Shown: positions 8,793 to 19,421 of the stretch, in pieces | Layout of the letters: each line of letters begins with the position of its first letter | Position numbering within the stretch: position 1 is the stretch's first letter | Assembly (NCBI RefSeq): GCF_028368995.1 | Contig: NZ_JAQNDL010000005.1 | Location: forward strand, 196,501 to 260,500 | Length of the DNA: 64,000 nucleotides | Source of the DNA: Nannocystis bainbridge | Lineage (GTDB): Bacteria; Myxococcota_A; Polyangia; Nannocystales; Nannocystaceae | Direction of reading: 5' to 3' | Program-made: the position numbers and the translations under genes | The notes under the pieces: generated by a model | Databases searched by the model: none | What the model was told of the DNA's origin: nothing | What the model saw: the letters and a program-made list of their open reading frames with translations, nothing else

Positions 8793-9665
8793 CTACAGCC
8801 CGCGGGCCCACTCGGGCCGCAGCGTCACCTCGCCCGCGATCGCGCTGTCGATCGTCGCCAGGATCGCCACGCGGTCGCGCGGCAGGCGGCCGCCGATCGC
8901 CAGGTAGTTCGACGCGTGGTTGGTGCGGAACAGCGCGTCGGTCGGTCGGGCCTCGTCGACGATGGTCCGCAGCTCGCGGAGCATCTCGACCACCGACGGC
9001 AGCGCGAAGCGCCCGCGGGTCTGCAGCGTGTGCAGCGGCGTCTTCGGCACCACCGTCGTCGTCAGCGCCGACGCGAACGCCGGGTCCATCGCCGAGATCA
9101 GGCGCGCGGTCGCGGACGCGTGCTCGGCGGCGCGTTCGGTCCCCGCGATCCCGAGCAGTACGATCACGCTGAGCTCGATCCCCGCCGCGCGGGCCCGCTC
9201 CGCCGCCGCCACGTGCTCGGCGAACGTCGAGCCCTTGGCGATCCGCTTCAGCGTCGCGTCGTCGCCCGACTCGGGGCCGATGTAGAGCCGCTTCAGCCCC
9301 GCCTCGCGCAGCGCAGCCAGCTCGTCGGGCGTCTTCTTGAGGATGTTGATCGCGGTCGCGTAGCACGACACCCGCCGCAGCAGCGGGAACCCGCCGTCGG
9401 CCGCCTTGAGGATCGCCAGCCAGCGGTCCATCGGCATCCCGAGCGCGTCGCCGTCGCCGACGAACAGCTTGTCGACGCGGTTGCGAGCGATCGCGGCCGC
9501 GGTGCGCAGATCTTCGAGGCAGGCCTCGACTTCGCGCTCGCGGTAGACCTTGTCGCTGTACATGTCGCAGTAGGTGCAGCGGTTCCACGAGCACCCGACG
9601 GTCGCCTGCAGGATGTACGCATCGGCCTCCGACGGCGGGCGGTAGATCTTGCCTTCGTAGCGCAT
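8793..9665 (-). CDS. Radical SAM enzyme
   Basis: A 290-residue radical S-adenosylmethionine protein. The [4Fe-4S] motif is in VGCSWNRCTYCDMY (CxxxxxCxxC here: Cys, four residues, then CTYC). GDGDALG and the downstream IGPESGDD segment match SAM-binding parts of the Elp3/B12-less group of radical SAM proteins (the HemN/Elp3-like fold). The start at 9665 (MRYEGKIYRPP) is chosen because the frame upstream runs across the next gene and is not protein-like. Homologues are usually annotated only as radical SAM; the substrate is unknown. It stands alone between convergent and divergent neighbours. Confidence 0.88.
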   Translation of the reverse strand: MRYEGKIYRPPSEADAYILQATVGCSWNRCTYCDMYSDKVYREREVEACLEDLRTAAAIARNRVDKLFVGDGDALGMPMDRWLAILKAADGGFPLLRRVSCYATAINILKKTPDELAALREAGLKRLYIGPESGDDATLKRIAKGSTFAEHVAAAERARAAGIELSVIVLLGIAGTERAAEHASATARLISAMDPAFASALTTTVVPKTPLHTLQTRGRFALPSVVEMLRELRTIVDEARPTDALFRTNHASNYLAIGGRLPRDRVAILATIDSAIAGEVTLRPEWARGL

Positions 9666-9828
9666 GCGGCGGTTCGTCTCTGGGGCGCACGATAGCCACA
9701 CCCGTGGCGCCGGGATCCGCGCCGCCGGCACGAGCGTCCTCACGCGCACCTGTCCGCGGCCCGCGGGCGGCGCGGGCGCTTTTGCGCGCCGGACTTCGAC
9801 GCCTCGGGCTCCCTGGCCGGCGGCCGTG

Positions 9829-9834
9829 TATGCT
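9829..9834 (+). promoter_or_regulatory. Putative -10 box of the MoxR operon
   Basis: TATGCT lies 14 bases before the ATG at 9849. No ribosome binding site is seen in the short leader. Confidence 0.4.
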
Positions 9835-9848
9835 CTCCCGGCCCTCGC

Positions 9849-10859
<1,011 letters not shown>

Positions 10860-10863
10860 TCGC

Positions 10864-11811
10864 TTGGCCTTTTGGAAGCGCAGCGAGAGCCCGACGCCCG
10901 AGCGGCCCGCGCCCGCCGCAGCCGCCGATGATTTATTCGGCGAGGCCTTCCTCGCCAAGCTCGAGCTGTTGCAGGTGATCGCGCGCCGGCTGTTCCGCGG
11001 CAAGCAGCGCGCCGAACGCAAGACCCGCAAGGTCGGCAGCGGCCTCGAGTTCGCCGACCACCGCGAGTACAGCCCCGGCGACGACATCCGCAACCTCGAC
11101 TGGGGCGTGCTCATGCGCCTCGAGCAGACCCTGGTCCGGCTTTATGAAGAGGACGAGGACCTGCCGATCCGGATCGCCGTCGACATCAGCGACTCGATGT
11201 CGACCTCGGGCGGCAGCAAGCTGCGCTACGCCCAGCAGGTCGCCGCCGCGCTGGCCTACGTCGGCCTCGCCAACCTCGACCGCGTCGGCCTGACGTGCAT
11301 GAGCCGCAAGCTGCACACCACCTTGCCGGCGGTGCGCGGCAAGGGCCGGATCTTCCGCGTGTTCGATTTCCTGCGCACGGCCCCGCGCGGCGGCCCGACC
11401 GACATGCGAGCGGCGTGCGGGCGGCTCGCCGCCGAGAGCGCCCAGCCTGGCCTCACCGTCGTCCTCAGCGACTTCTACGACCTCCAGGGCGCGTTCGACG
11501 GCCTCAACCTGCTGCGCTTTCGCAAGCACGAGCCGGTGGCGATCCAGGTCATAGACCCGCGCGAGGCTCACCCCGAGCTCAGCGGCCTGCGCGGCGACGT
11601 CACCCTCGTCGACGTCGAGGGCGGCGACGCCCGCGAGGTCACGCTCAGCCCCGCGGCCCTGCGCGCCTACGGCGACGCCCACGAAAAATTCTGCCAGGCC
11701 CTCGCCGCCAGCTGCCGTAGCCGCGGGATCCCCTACTTCCGCGCCGACACCGACGTCCCGTTCGACGAGCTCGTCCTGCGCATGTTCCGGGTCGGAGGCC
11801 TGCTCCGATGA
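10864..11811 (+). CDS. DUF58 domain protein (vWA-like)
   Basis: A 315-residue DUF58 protein starting at TTG 10864, four bases after the MoxR stop. The DUF58 signature GDDIRNLDWGVLMR is at about 72-85, and the vWA-like MIDAS DISDS lies at 107-111. Such proteins are the usual partner between MoxR and the membrane BatA/vWA protein. The 3' end overlaps the next gene by 4 bases (ATGA), indicating translational coupling. Confidence 0.93.
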   Translation: MAFWKRSESPTPERPAPAAAADDLFGEAFLAKLELLQVIARRLFRGKQRAERKTRKVGSGLEFADHREYSPGDDIRNLDWGVLMRLEQTLVRLYEEDEDLPIRIAVDISDSMSTSGGSKLRYAQQVAAALAYVGLANLDRVGLTCMSRKLHTTLPAVRGKGRIFRVFDFLRTAPRGGPTDMRAACGRLAAESAQPGLTVVLSDFYDLQGAFDGLNLLRFRKHEPVAIQVIDPREAHPELSGLRGDVTLVDVEGGDAREVTLSPAALRAYGDAHEKFCQALAASCRSRGIPYFRADTDVPFDELVLRMFRVGGLLR

Positions 11812-13823
11812 CCCTGGCCGGCTGGACATGGCCCGAGATCCTCCCGGTGTTCGCCGCCGGGGCCGCCGCGATCACGGCGCTCTACCTCCTGCGCATGCGT
11901 CGGCGCCAGGTCGTGGTCCCGTTCGCCGCGCTGTGGCAGCAGGTCACCCGCGAGAGCGACACCCGCCGCCTGTGGAAGAAGCTGCGGCGGCTGCTCAGCT
12001 GGCTCTTGCAGCTCGTCCTGCTGGCGCTGCTGTGCGCCGCGCTCGGCGACCCGCGGCCCGAGAGCTGGCTGCGCGACCCGCAGACCGTGGCGATCGTCAT
12101 CGACCGCTCGGCCAGCGTCGCTGGTCCGGCCGCCAGCGAGCCCGGGCTCACGCGCCTCGAAGTCCTGCTCCGCCGCGCCCGCGCCGAGATCGCCGGCCTC
12201 GGGCCCACCGATCGCGCGCTCGTCATCACTGCCGGCGCCGAGGTCGAGGTCCCGGGTCCGCTCGGCCGCGACGCCGCCCCGCTCCTGCGCGCCCTCGACG
12301 ACGTCGTCCCCGGCCCCGGCGAGGCCGACCTCGGTCGCGCCCTCGCGCTCGCCCGCGCCGCCCTCACCGGTCAGGCCGGCGGGCGGATCCTCGTCCTCAC
12401 CGACGGCGCCCTCGACGACGCCGCCGCCGACGCCCTCGCCGCCTGCATCTCGGGACATGTCTCTTCCGACAGCCCAGACGCCGCCGCGATCCCGTGCCAG
12501 GTCGCCCGCGCCGGCGGTCCGGCCGACAACCTCGCCCTGGTCGCCTTCGCCGCCCGCCGCTACCCCGGCGACCGCGAGCGCATCGAGGTCCTCGCCGAGG
12601 TCCACAACCTCGGCGACGCTCCGGCCAGCGCCGTGCTCGAGGTCCAGGCTGACGGCCTCGTCGTCGGTCGTCAGGCCGTGCAGCTCGGGCCCGGCGAGCG
12701 ACGGCGCGAGATCTTGCGCGAGCTCGACGCCGCCCGCACCCGGCTCGTCGCCAACCTGTCCCTCGAGCCAGGTGCAGATCCACAGCTGCTCGGCCCGCCC
12801 GACGACGATCGCGCCTACGCCGTGGTCCCGCCGCTGCCGCCGTTCAAGGTCGTGCTCGTCACCGACGGCACCGACCTGTTCCTCGAGGCCGCCCTGCTCA
12901 CCTTGCAGGAGCACATCCAGCTCACCGGCATCGGCCCCGCCGACGCCGCCTCGCACCCTTCGCTGGCCGAGGCCGACCTCGTCATCTTCGATCTCGGCGA
13001 GCGTCCGCTACCCGACCCGCTGCCCGCCGCCGACCTCGTCATCTTCGACCCCGCGCGGATCTCTCCTGACGCTGCCCCGATCCGCGGCGCCGGCGAGCTC
13101 GTGCGGCCCTTCCTCACCGAGCAGCACCGCGAGCACCCGCTGCTCGACGGCGTCGTCCTCAAGGACGTGAACCTCCGCCGCGGCACTCGCCTCGCCACCG
13201 AGCCGGGCGACACCGTGCTGGTGCGCAGCCTCGGCGATCCGCTGGTCGTCCTGCGTCACGAGCTCGGCGGCGACGGTCGGCGCCCGCGGGCCGTGCTCGC
13301 GCTCGGCTTCGACCCGCGTCAGACCGACCTGCCCCTTCGGACAGCCTTCCCGATCCTCGTCGCCAACATCATCGCCTACTTCGAGCAGGCCCGGCCCGGC
13401 TTCGTCGCCAGCGTGCCGGTCGGTCCCAGCCGTCCCGTCGCCGCCGCCGAGATCGGCCTCGGCGCCCAGGGCCTCGGCCAGGTCGAGGTCCGTGGCCCCG
13501 AACCGGCCGAGGTCGCCACGACCGTGCCCGTCGACGCCACCGGCGTGTTTCGCCTGCGCGCCATGCAACCCGGCATCTACCGCGTGCGCGCCGTCGACGG
13601 CGACGCCGCCGGTGCCGAGGTGCTCGTCGCCGTCAACCAGGCCAGCGTCGCCGCCTCCGACCTTCACGATCGACTCGGCGAGCTGTCGCCCGACGTCGTC
13701 GCCGGCGAGGCGAGCGCCCCGGTGCCCGTGCGCGACGAACCGCTGTGGGCCCTGCTGCTGCTCGCGGCGGCCCTGCTCATCGCGCTCGAGTGGGCGGCCT
13801 ACCACCGCCGCGTCACCGTCTAG
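11808..13823 (+). CDS. BatA/vWA membrane protein
   Basis: A 671-residue protein with the N-terminal aerotolerance (BatA) module: two transmembrane helices at about 8-28 and 62-80 flanking a basic loop. A vWA domain follows with MIDAS IDRSAS (near residue 102), then a long beta-rich periplasmic-type region and a last transmembrane helix near 640-662. It completes the MoxR-DUF58-BatA operon, overlapping its predecessor by ATGA. Palindromic-repeat copies occur within the coding region near 12450 (encoding CISGHVSSDS), 12762 and 13330, which may be tolerated insertions in loops. Confidence 0.9.
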   Translation: MTLAGWTWPEILPVFAAGAAAITALYLLRMRRRQVVVPFAALWQQVTRESDTRRLWKKLRRLLSWLLQLVLLALLCAALGDPRPESWLRDPQTVAIVIDRSASVAGPAASEPGLTRLEVLLRRARAEIAGLGPTDRALVITAGAEVEVPGPLGRDAAPLLRALDDVVPGPGEADLGRALALARAALTGQAGGRILVLTDGALDDAAADALAACISGHVSSDSPDAAAIPCQVARAGGPADNLALVAFAARRYPGDRERIEVLAEVHNLGDAPASAVLEVQADGLVVGRQAVQLGPGERRREILRELDAARTRLVANLSLEPGADPQLLGPPDDDRAYAVVPPLPPFKVVLVTDGTDLFLEAALLTLQEHIQLTGIGPADAASHPSLAEADLVIFDLGERPLPDPLPAADLVIFDPARISPDAAPIRGAGELVRPFLTEQHREHPLLDGVVLKDVNLRRGTRLATEPGDTVLVRSLGDPLVVLRHELGGDGRRPRAVLALGFDPRQTDLPLRTAFPILVANIIAYFEQARPGFVASVPVGPSRPVAAAEIGLGAQGLGQVEVRGPEPAEVATTVPVDATGVFRLRAMQPGIYRVRAVDGDAAGAEVLVAVNQASVAASDLHDRLGELSPDVVAGEASAPVPVRDEPLWALLLLAAALLIALEWAAYHRRVTV

Positions 13824-13867
13824 CGCCCGCTCTTCGCTGCCGCGGCGAGCCTGCGCGGCCGGCCTGG

Positions 13868-14995
13868 TCACGCCTCCGCGTCCGACAGCTTCTTGCCGAA
13901 ATCGGTGTCGCGGGCGAAGCGGAGCTGATTGAGGAAGAACTGCTCGACCGCCGGCGCGGCGAGGTCGGTCCCTGCCAGGGCGGCCCGGGCGCCCGCCGTG
14001 TCGAACCATAGTTGCAGCGAGAGGTACGGCGTGTAGACCCGCCCGGTCGTCAGGATCCGCTTCAGGCGCCCGAACGCGAACCTGTCGATCCACGGCCGCG
14101 CGCGCACGAACAGGTCGGGCCGCACGAACACCGCCGGCTTGCAGCCGAAGAACCGGCTCGCCGCCGTGGTCAACTGCTCGAGCGTGGCCGCGCGCTCGGG
14201 GCCCGCGCACAGGTGATACGCCTGTCCCGAAGGACCTGTCCGTTTGCGCAGGTGGCAGATCGCCTGGACCACGAAGTCGGACGGCACCACGTCCATCACC
14301 GCGTCGGGCCGCCCGGGCGCCCAGCGGAACCCGCGGGCGAACACCTTGAGCGGCCAGTACAGCACCTTGAAGCTCGACGTCCGGCCGGTGCGCGAGTCGC
14401 CGACGATGATGCTCGGGCGATAGATCGTCACCCGCTGCTCTCCGGCGCGCGCGCGCACCAGCTGCTCCGACTCGAGCTTGGTCTGCTCGTAGCTGTTGTG
14501 GAACGGCTGGCCGACGTCGAGCTCGGTCTCGAGCGCGGTGCCGCGGCGATCGCCGGCCACGTACGCGGTGCCGACGTAGTCGAACGGGCACTCGGCCGCG
14601 TTGGCGAGGTCGAGCATGCGGCGCGTGCCCTCGACGTTGATCGCGCGCGCCTCCGCGAGCGGGAGCGAGAAGCTGACCGAGGCCGCCCCGTGGATCACTC
14701 CCGTCGCGCGGCCGGCCAGCCTGGCCCAGCTCGCGGCGTCGAGCCCGAGGTCGTCGCGCTCGAGGTCGGCGCGCACGATCTCGACCCGTCGCGCCGCGGC
14801 GGCCAGCGCCTCCCCGGTCAGCCGGTCGCGCAGCACCGCGGCGCCGCGGGCCCGCGCCTGCGCCTCGTCGCGCCCGCGCACCAGCAGCGCGAGGCGGGTC
14901 GTCGGCTCCGTGGCGAGCAGGTGATGGACGAGCTCGCGGCCGAGGAAACCAGTGGCGCCGGTGATGACGAGGACGGGATCCGACATCGCGCGCAC
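13868..14995 (-). CDS. Thioester-reductase-like SDR / NAD-dependent epimerase
   Basis: A 375-residue extended SDR. The nucleotide site is VLVITGATGFLGRELV near the N-terminus, and the active-site pair is in YEQTKLESEQ (YxxxK). The size and the ALLVRGRDEAQARAR and YRPSIIVGDSRTG segments fit the male-sterility/thioester-reductase branch that reduces acyl thioesters or makes sterol/lipid derivatives. Start could be 14995 (MRAMSDP) or 14986 (MSDP); the second puts the Rossmann motif at the usual distance. A palindromic-repeat copy at 14218-14255 encodes HLRKRTGPSGQAYH. It is convergent with the BatA operon and stands alone. Confidence 0.85.
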   Translation of the reverse strand: MRAMSDPVLVITGATGFLGRELVHHLLATEPTTRLALLVRGRDEAQARARGAAVLRDRLTGEALAAAARRVEIVRADLERDDLGLDAASWARLAGRATGVIHGAASVSFSLPLAEARAINVEGTRRMLDLANAAECPFDYVGTAYVAGDRRGTALETELDVGQPFHNSYEQTKLESEQLVRARAGEQRVTIYRPSIIVGDSRTGRTSSFKVLYWPLKVFARGFRWAPGRPDAVMDVVPSDFVVQAICHLRKRTGPSGQAYHLCAGPERAATLEQLTTAASRFFGCKPAVFVRPDLFVRARPWIDRFAFGRLKRILTTGRVYTPYLSLQLWFDTAGARAALAGTDLAAPAVEQFFLNQLRFARDTDFGKKLSDAEA

Positions 14996-15219
14996 GATCG
15001 CCCTCGACGCCGCGAAGGGTCAAGCGGCGCCCGCGCGCGTGGCCGCTCTGCACGCCTGCGTGGCCCCTGGGGGTGCGACGAGGCAGATCCGGCGATCCCG
15101 GCGTCGCCGCCGCCGCGCGCTCGCAGGTCCACCTCCGCCGGCCTCGAACAGCGGCCCACAGGCCCTGAAAGACCGCCCTGTTCGGGCCGGTTCGGGCATA
15201 CTCGGACCGCAGGAGATCC

Positions 15220-16701
15220 GTGAACGACGCCGACGATCCCCTCGCGCTGAACGACGAGATCGCCGCCCTCCGCTACTACGTCGGGGAGTTCACCGAGCGC
15301 GAGGAGACCCCCGCCGCGCTCGCGGCCCTCGAGCGGGTCGAGGCGCGGCTGCACGCCGCCCTGCGCGCCCGCACCGCCATCCTCTCCGACCTCGGGCACG
15401 AGCTGCGCACCCCGCTGAACGCCATCCTCGGCTTTTCGCACCTGTTGCGCGAGGACGTGCTGCTCAGCGCCGAGCAGCGGGCCCACATCGAGGTCATCCA
15501 CCGCAGCGGCGAGCAGCTGCTCACGCTGATCGACGAGCTCACCGGCGGCCACGAGGAGGGCGCCGGCCAGGCCGGCTTCGACCTGCACTATCTGCTGGAT
15601 GACCTCGCGGACATGTTGTGTCTGCGGGCCGCCGGCGCCGAGGTCGCCCTGCGCATCGATCGCGCCACCGACCTGCCGCGCCGCGTCCGCACCGACCAGG
15701 TCCGCCTGCGTCATCTCTTGCTCCTGCTGCTCGGCAACGTGCTCGAGGTCCCGCGCCGCGACCTCATCGTCGTCCGCGTGCGCATCGAGCCGGGCCCCGC
15801 GCCCGCCACCGGTTTGCTCCGCTTCGACATCCGCGCCCCCGGCATCGACCTCGCCGACCTGCGGCTGCGCTCGTTCGTCCGCACCGACGCCGGTTTGCAG
15901 ACCGACGAACCCGGCCGCGGCCCCGAGCTCGCGGTCGCCATCGCCAACCAGCTCGGCGGCGAGTACCACGTCGCGCCCGATCAACTCACCCTCACCTTGC
16001 CGGTCGGGCTCGGGCGCGGCGCCGACGACCCGCGGCGGCCCACGCGCAAGATCCTCGGGATCGCCGGCGGCCAGGAGGCGCCGCGGATCCTCATCGCCGA
16101 GGATCGGTGGCAGAGCCGCCAATTGCTGGTGCAGGCGCTCTCGCGGGTCGGCTTTGAAGTCCGCGAGGCCGCCGACGGGCGCGAGGCCGTGCACTTGTGC
16201 GAGACTTGGCGTCCCCACCTCGTGTGGATGGACATGCGCATGCCCGGAGTCAGCGGCATCGAGGCCACGCAGCAGATCAAGCAGAGCCCGGAGGGCGCCG
16301 ACATCGTGGTCATCGCGTTGACGGCCAGCGCCTTCGAGGCCGACGAGGCGACCGCGCGCGCGGCCGGCTGCGACGACTTCCTGCGCAAGCCGCTGCAGCT
16401 GCATCAGGTGTTCGACAAGCTGAGCGAGCGGCTCGGCGTCACCTATGTCTACGACGACGCCCCGCCGCTGGCGCGCGTCGACGCCACCTCGCTGCACGGA
16501 TTGCCGGCGCCGTGGTTGTCGGCGCTCGAGCAGGCCTGCCTGCAAGCCGACGTGTTCACCATCGCGCGCATGATCGACTTCGTGCGCGGGCAAGCGCCGC
16601 AGGCCGCGACTGTCCTTTCGGACATGCTCGAGCAGTACAACTACGCCGCGATTATCGACCTGACCCGGCACGCGTTACAAGCCGCCGGAGGTGGCCCATG
16701 A
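15220..16701 (+). CDS. Hybrid histidine kinase with reduced ATPase domain
   Basis: A 493-residue cytoplasmic signalling protein. GTG start at 15220 follows the Shine-Dalgarno AGGAGAT. A HisKA helix pair has the phospho-acceptor His in DLGHELRTPLNA (H60). The following 200 residues stand where the HATPase domain should be, but the N, G1 and G2 boxes are poorly kept; only ELAVAIANQLGGEY resembles a late G2 region. A receiver domain follows (IAEDRW, phospho-acceptor in WMDMRMPG near 338, Lys in FLRKPL). The C-terminal tail is helical, perhaps HPt-like. The gene overlaps the next by 4 bases, so the two are translationally coupled. Confidence 0.85.
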   Translation: MNDADDPLALNDEIAALRYYVGEFTEREETPAALAALERVEARLHAALRARTAILSDLGHELRTPLNAILGFSHLLREDVLLSAEQRAHIEVIHRSGEQLLTLIDELTGGHEEGAGQAGFDLHYLLDDLADMLCLRAAGAEVALRIDRATDLPRRVRTDQVRLRHLLLLLLGNVLEVPRRDLIVVRVRIEPGPAPATGLLRFDIRAPGIDLADLRLRSFVRTDAGLQTDEPGRGPELAVAIANQLGGEYHVAPDQLTLTLPVGLGRGADDPRRPTRKILGIAGGQEAPRILIAEDRWQSRQLLVQALSRVGFEVREAADGREAVHLCETWRPHLVWMDMRMPGVSGIEATQQIKQSPEGADIVVIALTASAFEADEATARAAGCDDFLRKPLQLHQVFDKLSERLGVTYVYDDAPPLARVDATSLHGLPAPWLSALEQACLQADVFTIARMIDFVRGQAPQAATVLSDMLEQYNYAAIIDLTRHALQAAGGGP

Positions 16702-17789
16702 GCGAGAAGTCCTATCAGCCTGTGCGCGGCGACATCCTCGTCGTCGACGACACCCTCGTCAACCTGCGGATCTTGACCGAGATGCTAGCCGCGCAGGGCT
16801 ACAAGGTGCGGCCGGTGACCTCGGGTCCGCAGGCGCTGCAGGCCGCAGCCGCGGCCGCGCCGGACCTCGTACTCCTCGACATCAACATGCCGGGCATGAC
16901 CGGCTACGAGGTGTGCCAGCAGCTCAAGGCCCAGACCGACACGCGCGACGTGCCGGTCATCTTCATGAGCGCCCGCGACGAGGTGCTCGACAAGATCCGC
17001 GCCTTCGAGGTCGGCGGCGTCGACTACGTCACCAAGCCGTTCCACCTCGAGGAGCTGCTCGCTCGCGTCGCCACCCACGTGTCGCTGCGGGCCCTCCAGC
17101 GCCAGCTGGAGGACGCGCGGCTGCTGGCCGAGAGCGCCGCCGCGGCGCTCGCCGACGAGAAGCGGCGCAGCGACGACCTGCTCTACAGCATGCTACCGCA
17201 GAGCGTCGCCAACACCCTCCGCGAGGGCCGCAGCGTCGTCGGTGACCACTACCCGCAGGTCACCGTGCTGTTCTGCGACATCGTCGACTACACGCGGGCC
17301 GCCAGCGATCACTCGCCGCTCGAGGTGTTCGAGCTGCTCGGCCGGATCTACACCCGCTTCGACGCGCTGATCGAGCGCCACCCGGTCTACAAGATCGAGA
17401 CCGTCGGCGACTGCTACGTCATCGCCGGCGGCGTGCCCGACCCCAACCCGCGCCACGCCGACGCGATCTGCGACGTCGCCCTCGACATGGTCGAGGCCAT
17501 CGACGGCATGGCCCTGCCGACCGGCGCGCCGCTGCAGATCCGGATCGGCATCAACTCGGGCCCGGTGGTCGCCGGCGTGGTCGGGACCAAGATGCCGCGG
17601 TTCTGTCTGTACGGCGACACGGTCAACATCGCCAGCCGGATGGAGACCACCAGCCAGCCGATGCACATCCAGATCAGCCAGTCGACGCACGCGCTGATCG
17701 ACCCGAGCCGCTACAACGTCGAGGAGCGCGGCGAGATCGCGCTCAAGGGCCGCGGCAACATGCGGACCTACTTCGTGCGCCGTCGCTGA
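16698..17789 (+). CDS. Response regulator-nucleotide cyclase fusion, guanylate-cyclase-like
   Basis: A 363-residue fusion: a receiver domain (DD at 17-18, phospho-acceptor D61 in LLDINMPG, K113), a coiled linker with MLPQSVA, then a class III cyclase domain. Metal Asp are D194 (FCDIVDY) and D238 (VGDCY); the transition-state Asn/Arg are in TVNIASRM (N310, R314). The base-specificity positions are E234 (YKIETVGD) and C303 (FCLYGDTV), the Glu/Cys pair typical of guanylate cyclases rather than the Lys/Asp of adenylate cyclases. A cGMP product is therefore predicted. Coupled by ATGA overlap to the upstream hybrid kinase, which probably controls it. Start at 16698 chosen for the overlap and the intact receiver. 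Confidence 0.9.
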   Translation: MSEKSYQPVRGDILVVDDTLVNLRILTEMLAAQGYKVRPVTSGPQALQAAAAAAPDLVLLDINMPGMTGYEVCQQLKAQTDTRDVPVIFMSARDEVLDKIRAFEVGGVDYVTKPFHLEELLARVATHVSLRALQRQLEDARLLAESAAAALADEKRRSDDLLYSMLPQSVANTLREGRSVVGDHYPQVTVLFCDIVDYTRAASDHSPLEVFELLGRIYTRFDALIERHPVYKIETVGDCYVIAGGVPDPNPRHADAICDVALDMVEAIDGMALPTGAPLQIRIGINSGPVVAGVVGTKMPRFCLYGDTVNIASRMETTSQPMHIQISQSTHALIDPSRYNVEERGEIALKGRGNMRTYFVRRR

Positions 17790-17954
17790 GGTCGTTCGCG
17801 CGCGCGAGCGCGGCCGTGCGCCTCCACGCCGGCGAACCCCGCGTGGTAGGCTCGTCGGGCCGCCCGCGGGACTTCCGTTCGACTTCCGAATTCGGCCTTT
17901 GTAGCTGCACCAAGCAGTCGAGCACTCCTTCCCCGGGCGGCGCTACCTGTCCCG

Positions 17955-19421
17955 ATGATCATGTCCGTGCAGACCCGCCACGCCGCCGCCGCGCGGGTCA
18001 CCTGCGAGGACCTGGTGCTGTTCCTCAACGCCTGCTTCTGCTGCACCGGCCAGCGCGAGTTCTACAGCGACGGCCACGCGCAGACCGTCTCGATCGAGTT
18101 CCTCCACGACTACATCCGCGGCAACTACCGCCGCCTCTACGCCCGCACCCTCGCCGCCGGCGTCAACCACTTCAACCGCGCCCGCATCGTCACCGAGCTG
18201 CTCGCCAGCTCCCGCGACCTCGAGCCTGACGAGCGGCGCGACGAGGGCCGGCTGGTGGTCGCCGCCCTGCGCTCGCTGCCGGCCCCGCGGGCCTACCGGG
18301 CGCTCCTGGGCGTGCGCGCCCGCGGCGTCAACAATCGCCGCCTGCGCGCGATCGTCCGCGAGTTTTTGACAGCGCGGCCGGACCTGCAATTCGACGCCAT
18401 CAAGTACCGCGGCAAGCTGCGCGACCTGATCCTCCACACCCACCTGCGGCTGCCGGGCGAGCTCGGCGGGTTCCTTTTCAAGGGCTGGAAGCAGCGCCGC
18501 TATCAGACCCCGCTGCTCGAGACCTTCCGCAAGGCCCACTTCAGCGACGAGGCGCTCTATGAGCTGCCGTTCACCGTCGCCGAGGGCATGGCCGCCCGCC
18601 GCAAGATCGATCGCGCCGTGTTCCTGCGGAAGATCGCCCCGCGCCTGACCGCCCTCGAGCGGCTGCGCCTGCAGGCCACCGCCGCGCGTGAAGGCGTGAC
18701 CGGGCTGGCGATCGACCTCGCGCGCGCCGGCCTCACCCGGCTCGCGATCTACGTGCTCTCGCTCGCGCCCGCCGACCGCGAGGCCAGGCGGGTCGAGCTG
18801 CAGGCCGCCTTCGACGGCGCCGCCCGTCGTTGCCTGCGCGACGCCCCGCTCGCGCTCGGCCGCGTCGTCGCCGTCCTCGATCGCTCCTACTCGACCACCG
18901 GCTCGCCCGACAAGCCGCGGCGCTCGCTGGCGATCGCGCTCGGCGTCGACGCCCTGCTGCGCGCCGCGAGCACCGACTACCTGGCCTTTTGGACACCTGC
19001 GACGGTCGACCCGCTGCTGGCCGTCCCGCGCGGTCAGACCGACCTCACCGGCCCTCTGCTCGACGCCCTCGAGACCCGGCCCGACCTCGTCGTCGTCGTC
19101 AGCGACGGCTTCGACAACGACCCCACCGGCGGCGCGGGCGAGGTCTGCCGCGTGTTCAAGGCCCGCCTCGATCCCGCGGGCCGCACCACCATCGTCCACA
19201 TCAACCCGGTGTTCGACGCCCCCGAGCTCGGTCCGCGGCGCCTCGGCGCCTCCGTCCCGACCCTCGGCTTGCGCGACGCCGAGGACCTGCCGACCGCGCT
19301 GGCCTTCGCCCGCTTCGCCGCCGGCGACCTCTCGCTCGCCGAGCTCGAGGACTACCTGGCCCGCCGCGTCGAAGTGTTCCTCGGCCGCGCCGCAGCCCCG
19401 GCCCCGGAGGCGGGCGTTTGA
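17955..19421 (+). CDS. vWA protein with TROVE/Ro60-like architecture
   Basis: A 488-residue protein. The last ~190 residues form a vWA domain with the MIDAS motif in VLDRSYST (DxSxS near residue 307) and a VVVVSDGFDND strand. The first ~300 residues are all helical, with a ring-like HEAT layout; the order of segments (LFLNACFCCTGQREFY near the start, AIVREFLTARPDLQFDAIKY near 135, ALERLRLQATAA near 235) resembles TROVE domains of Ro60/Rsr, which bind misfolded and Y RNAs. This link is a hypothesis from reading only. The 3' end overlaps the next gene by TTGA. M1 at 17955 could instead be the next ATG two codons on. Confidence 0.7.
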   Translation: MIMSVQTRHAAAARVTCEDLVLFLNACFCCTGQREFYSDGHAQTVSIEFLHDYIRGNYRRLYARTLAAGVNHFNRARIVTELLASSRDLEPDERRDEGRLVVAALRSLPAPRAYRALLGVRARGVNNRRLRAIVREFLTARPDLQFDAIKYRGKLRDLILHTHLRLPGELGGFLFKGWKQRRYQTPLLETFRKAHFSDEALYELPFTVAEGMAARRKIDRAVFLRKIAPRLTALERLRLQATAAREGVTGLAIDLARAGLTRLAIYVLSLAPADREARRVELQAAFDGAARRCLRDAPLALGRVVAVLDRSYSTTGSPDKPRRSLAIALGVDALLRAASTDYLAFWTPATVDPLLAVPRGQTDLTGPLLDALETRPDLVVVVSDGFDNDPTGGAGEVCRVFKARLDPAGRTTIVHINPVFDAPELGPRRLGASVPTLGLRDAEDLPTALAFARFAAGDLSLAELEDYLARRVEVFLGRAAAPAPEAGV

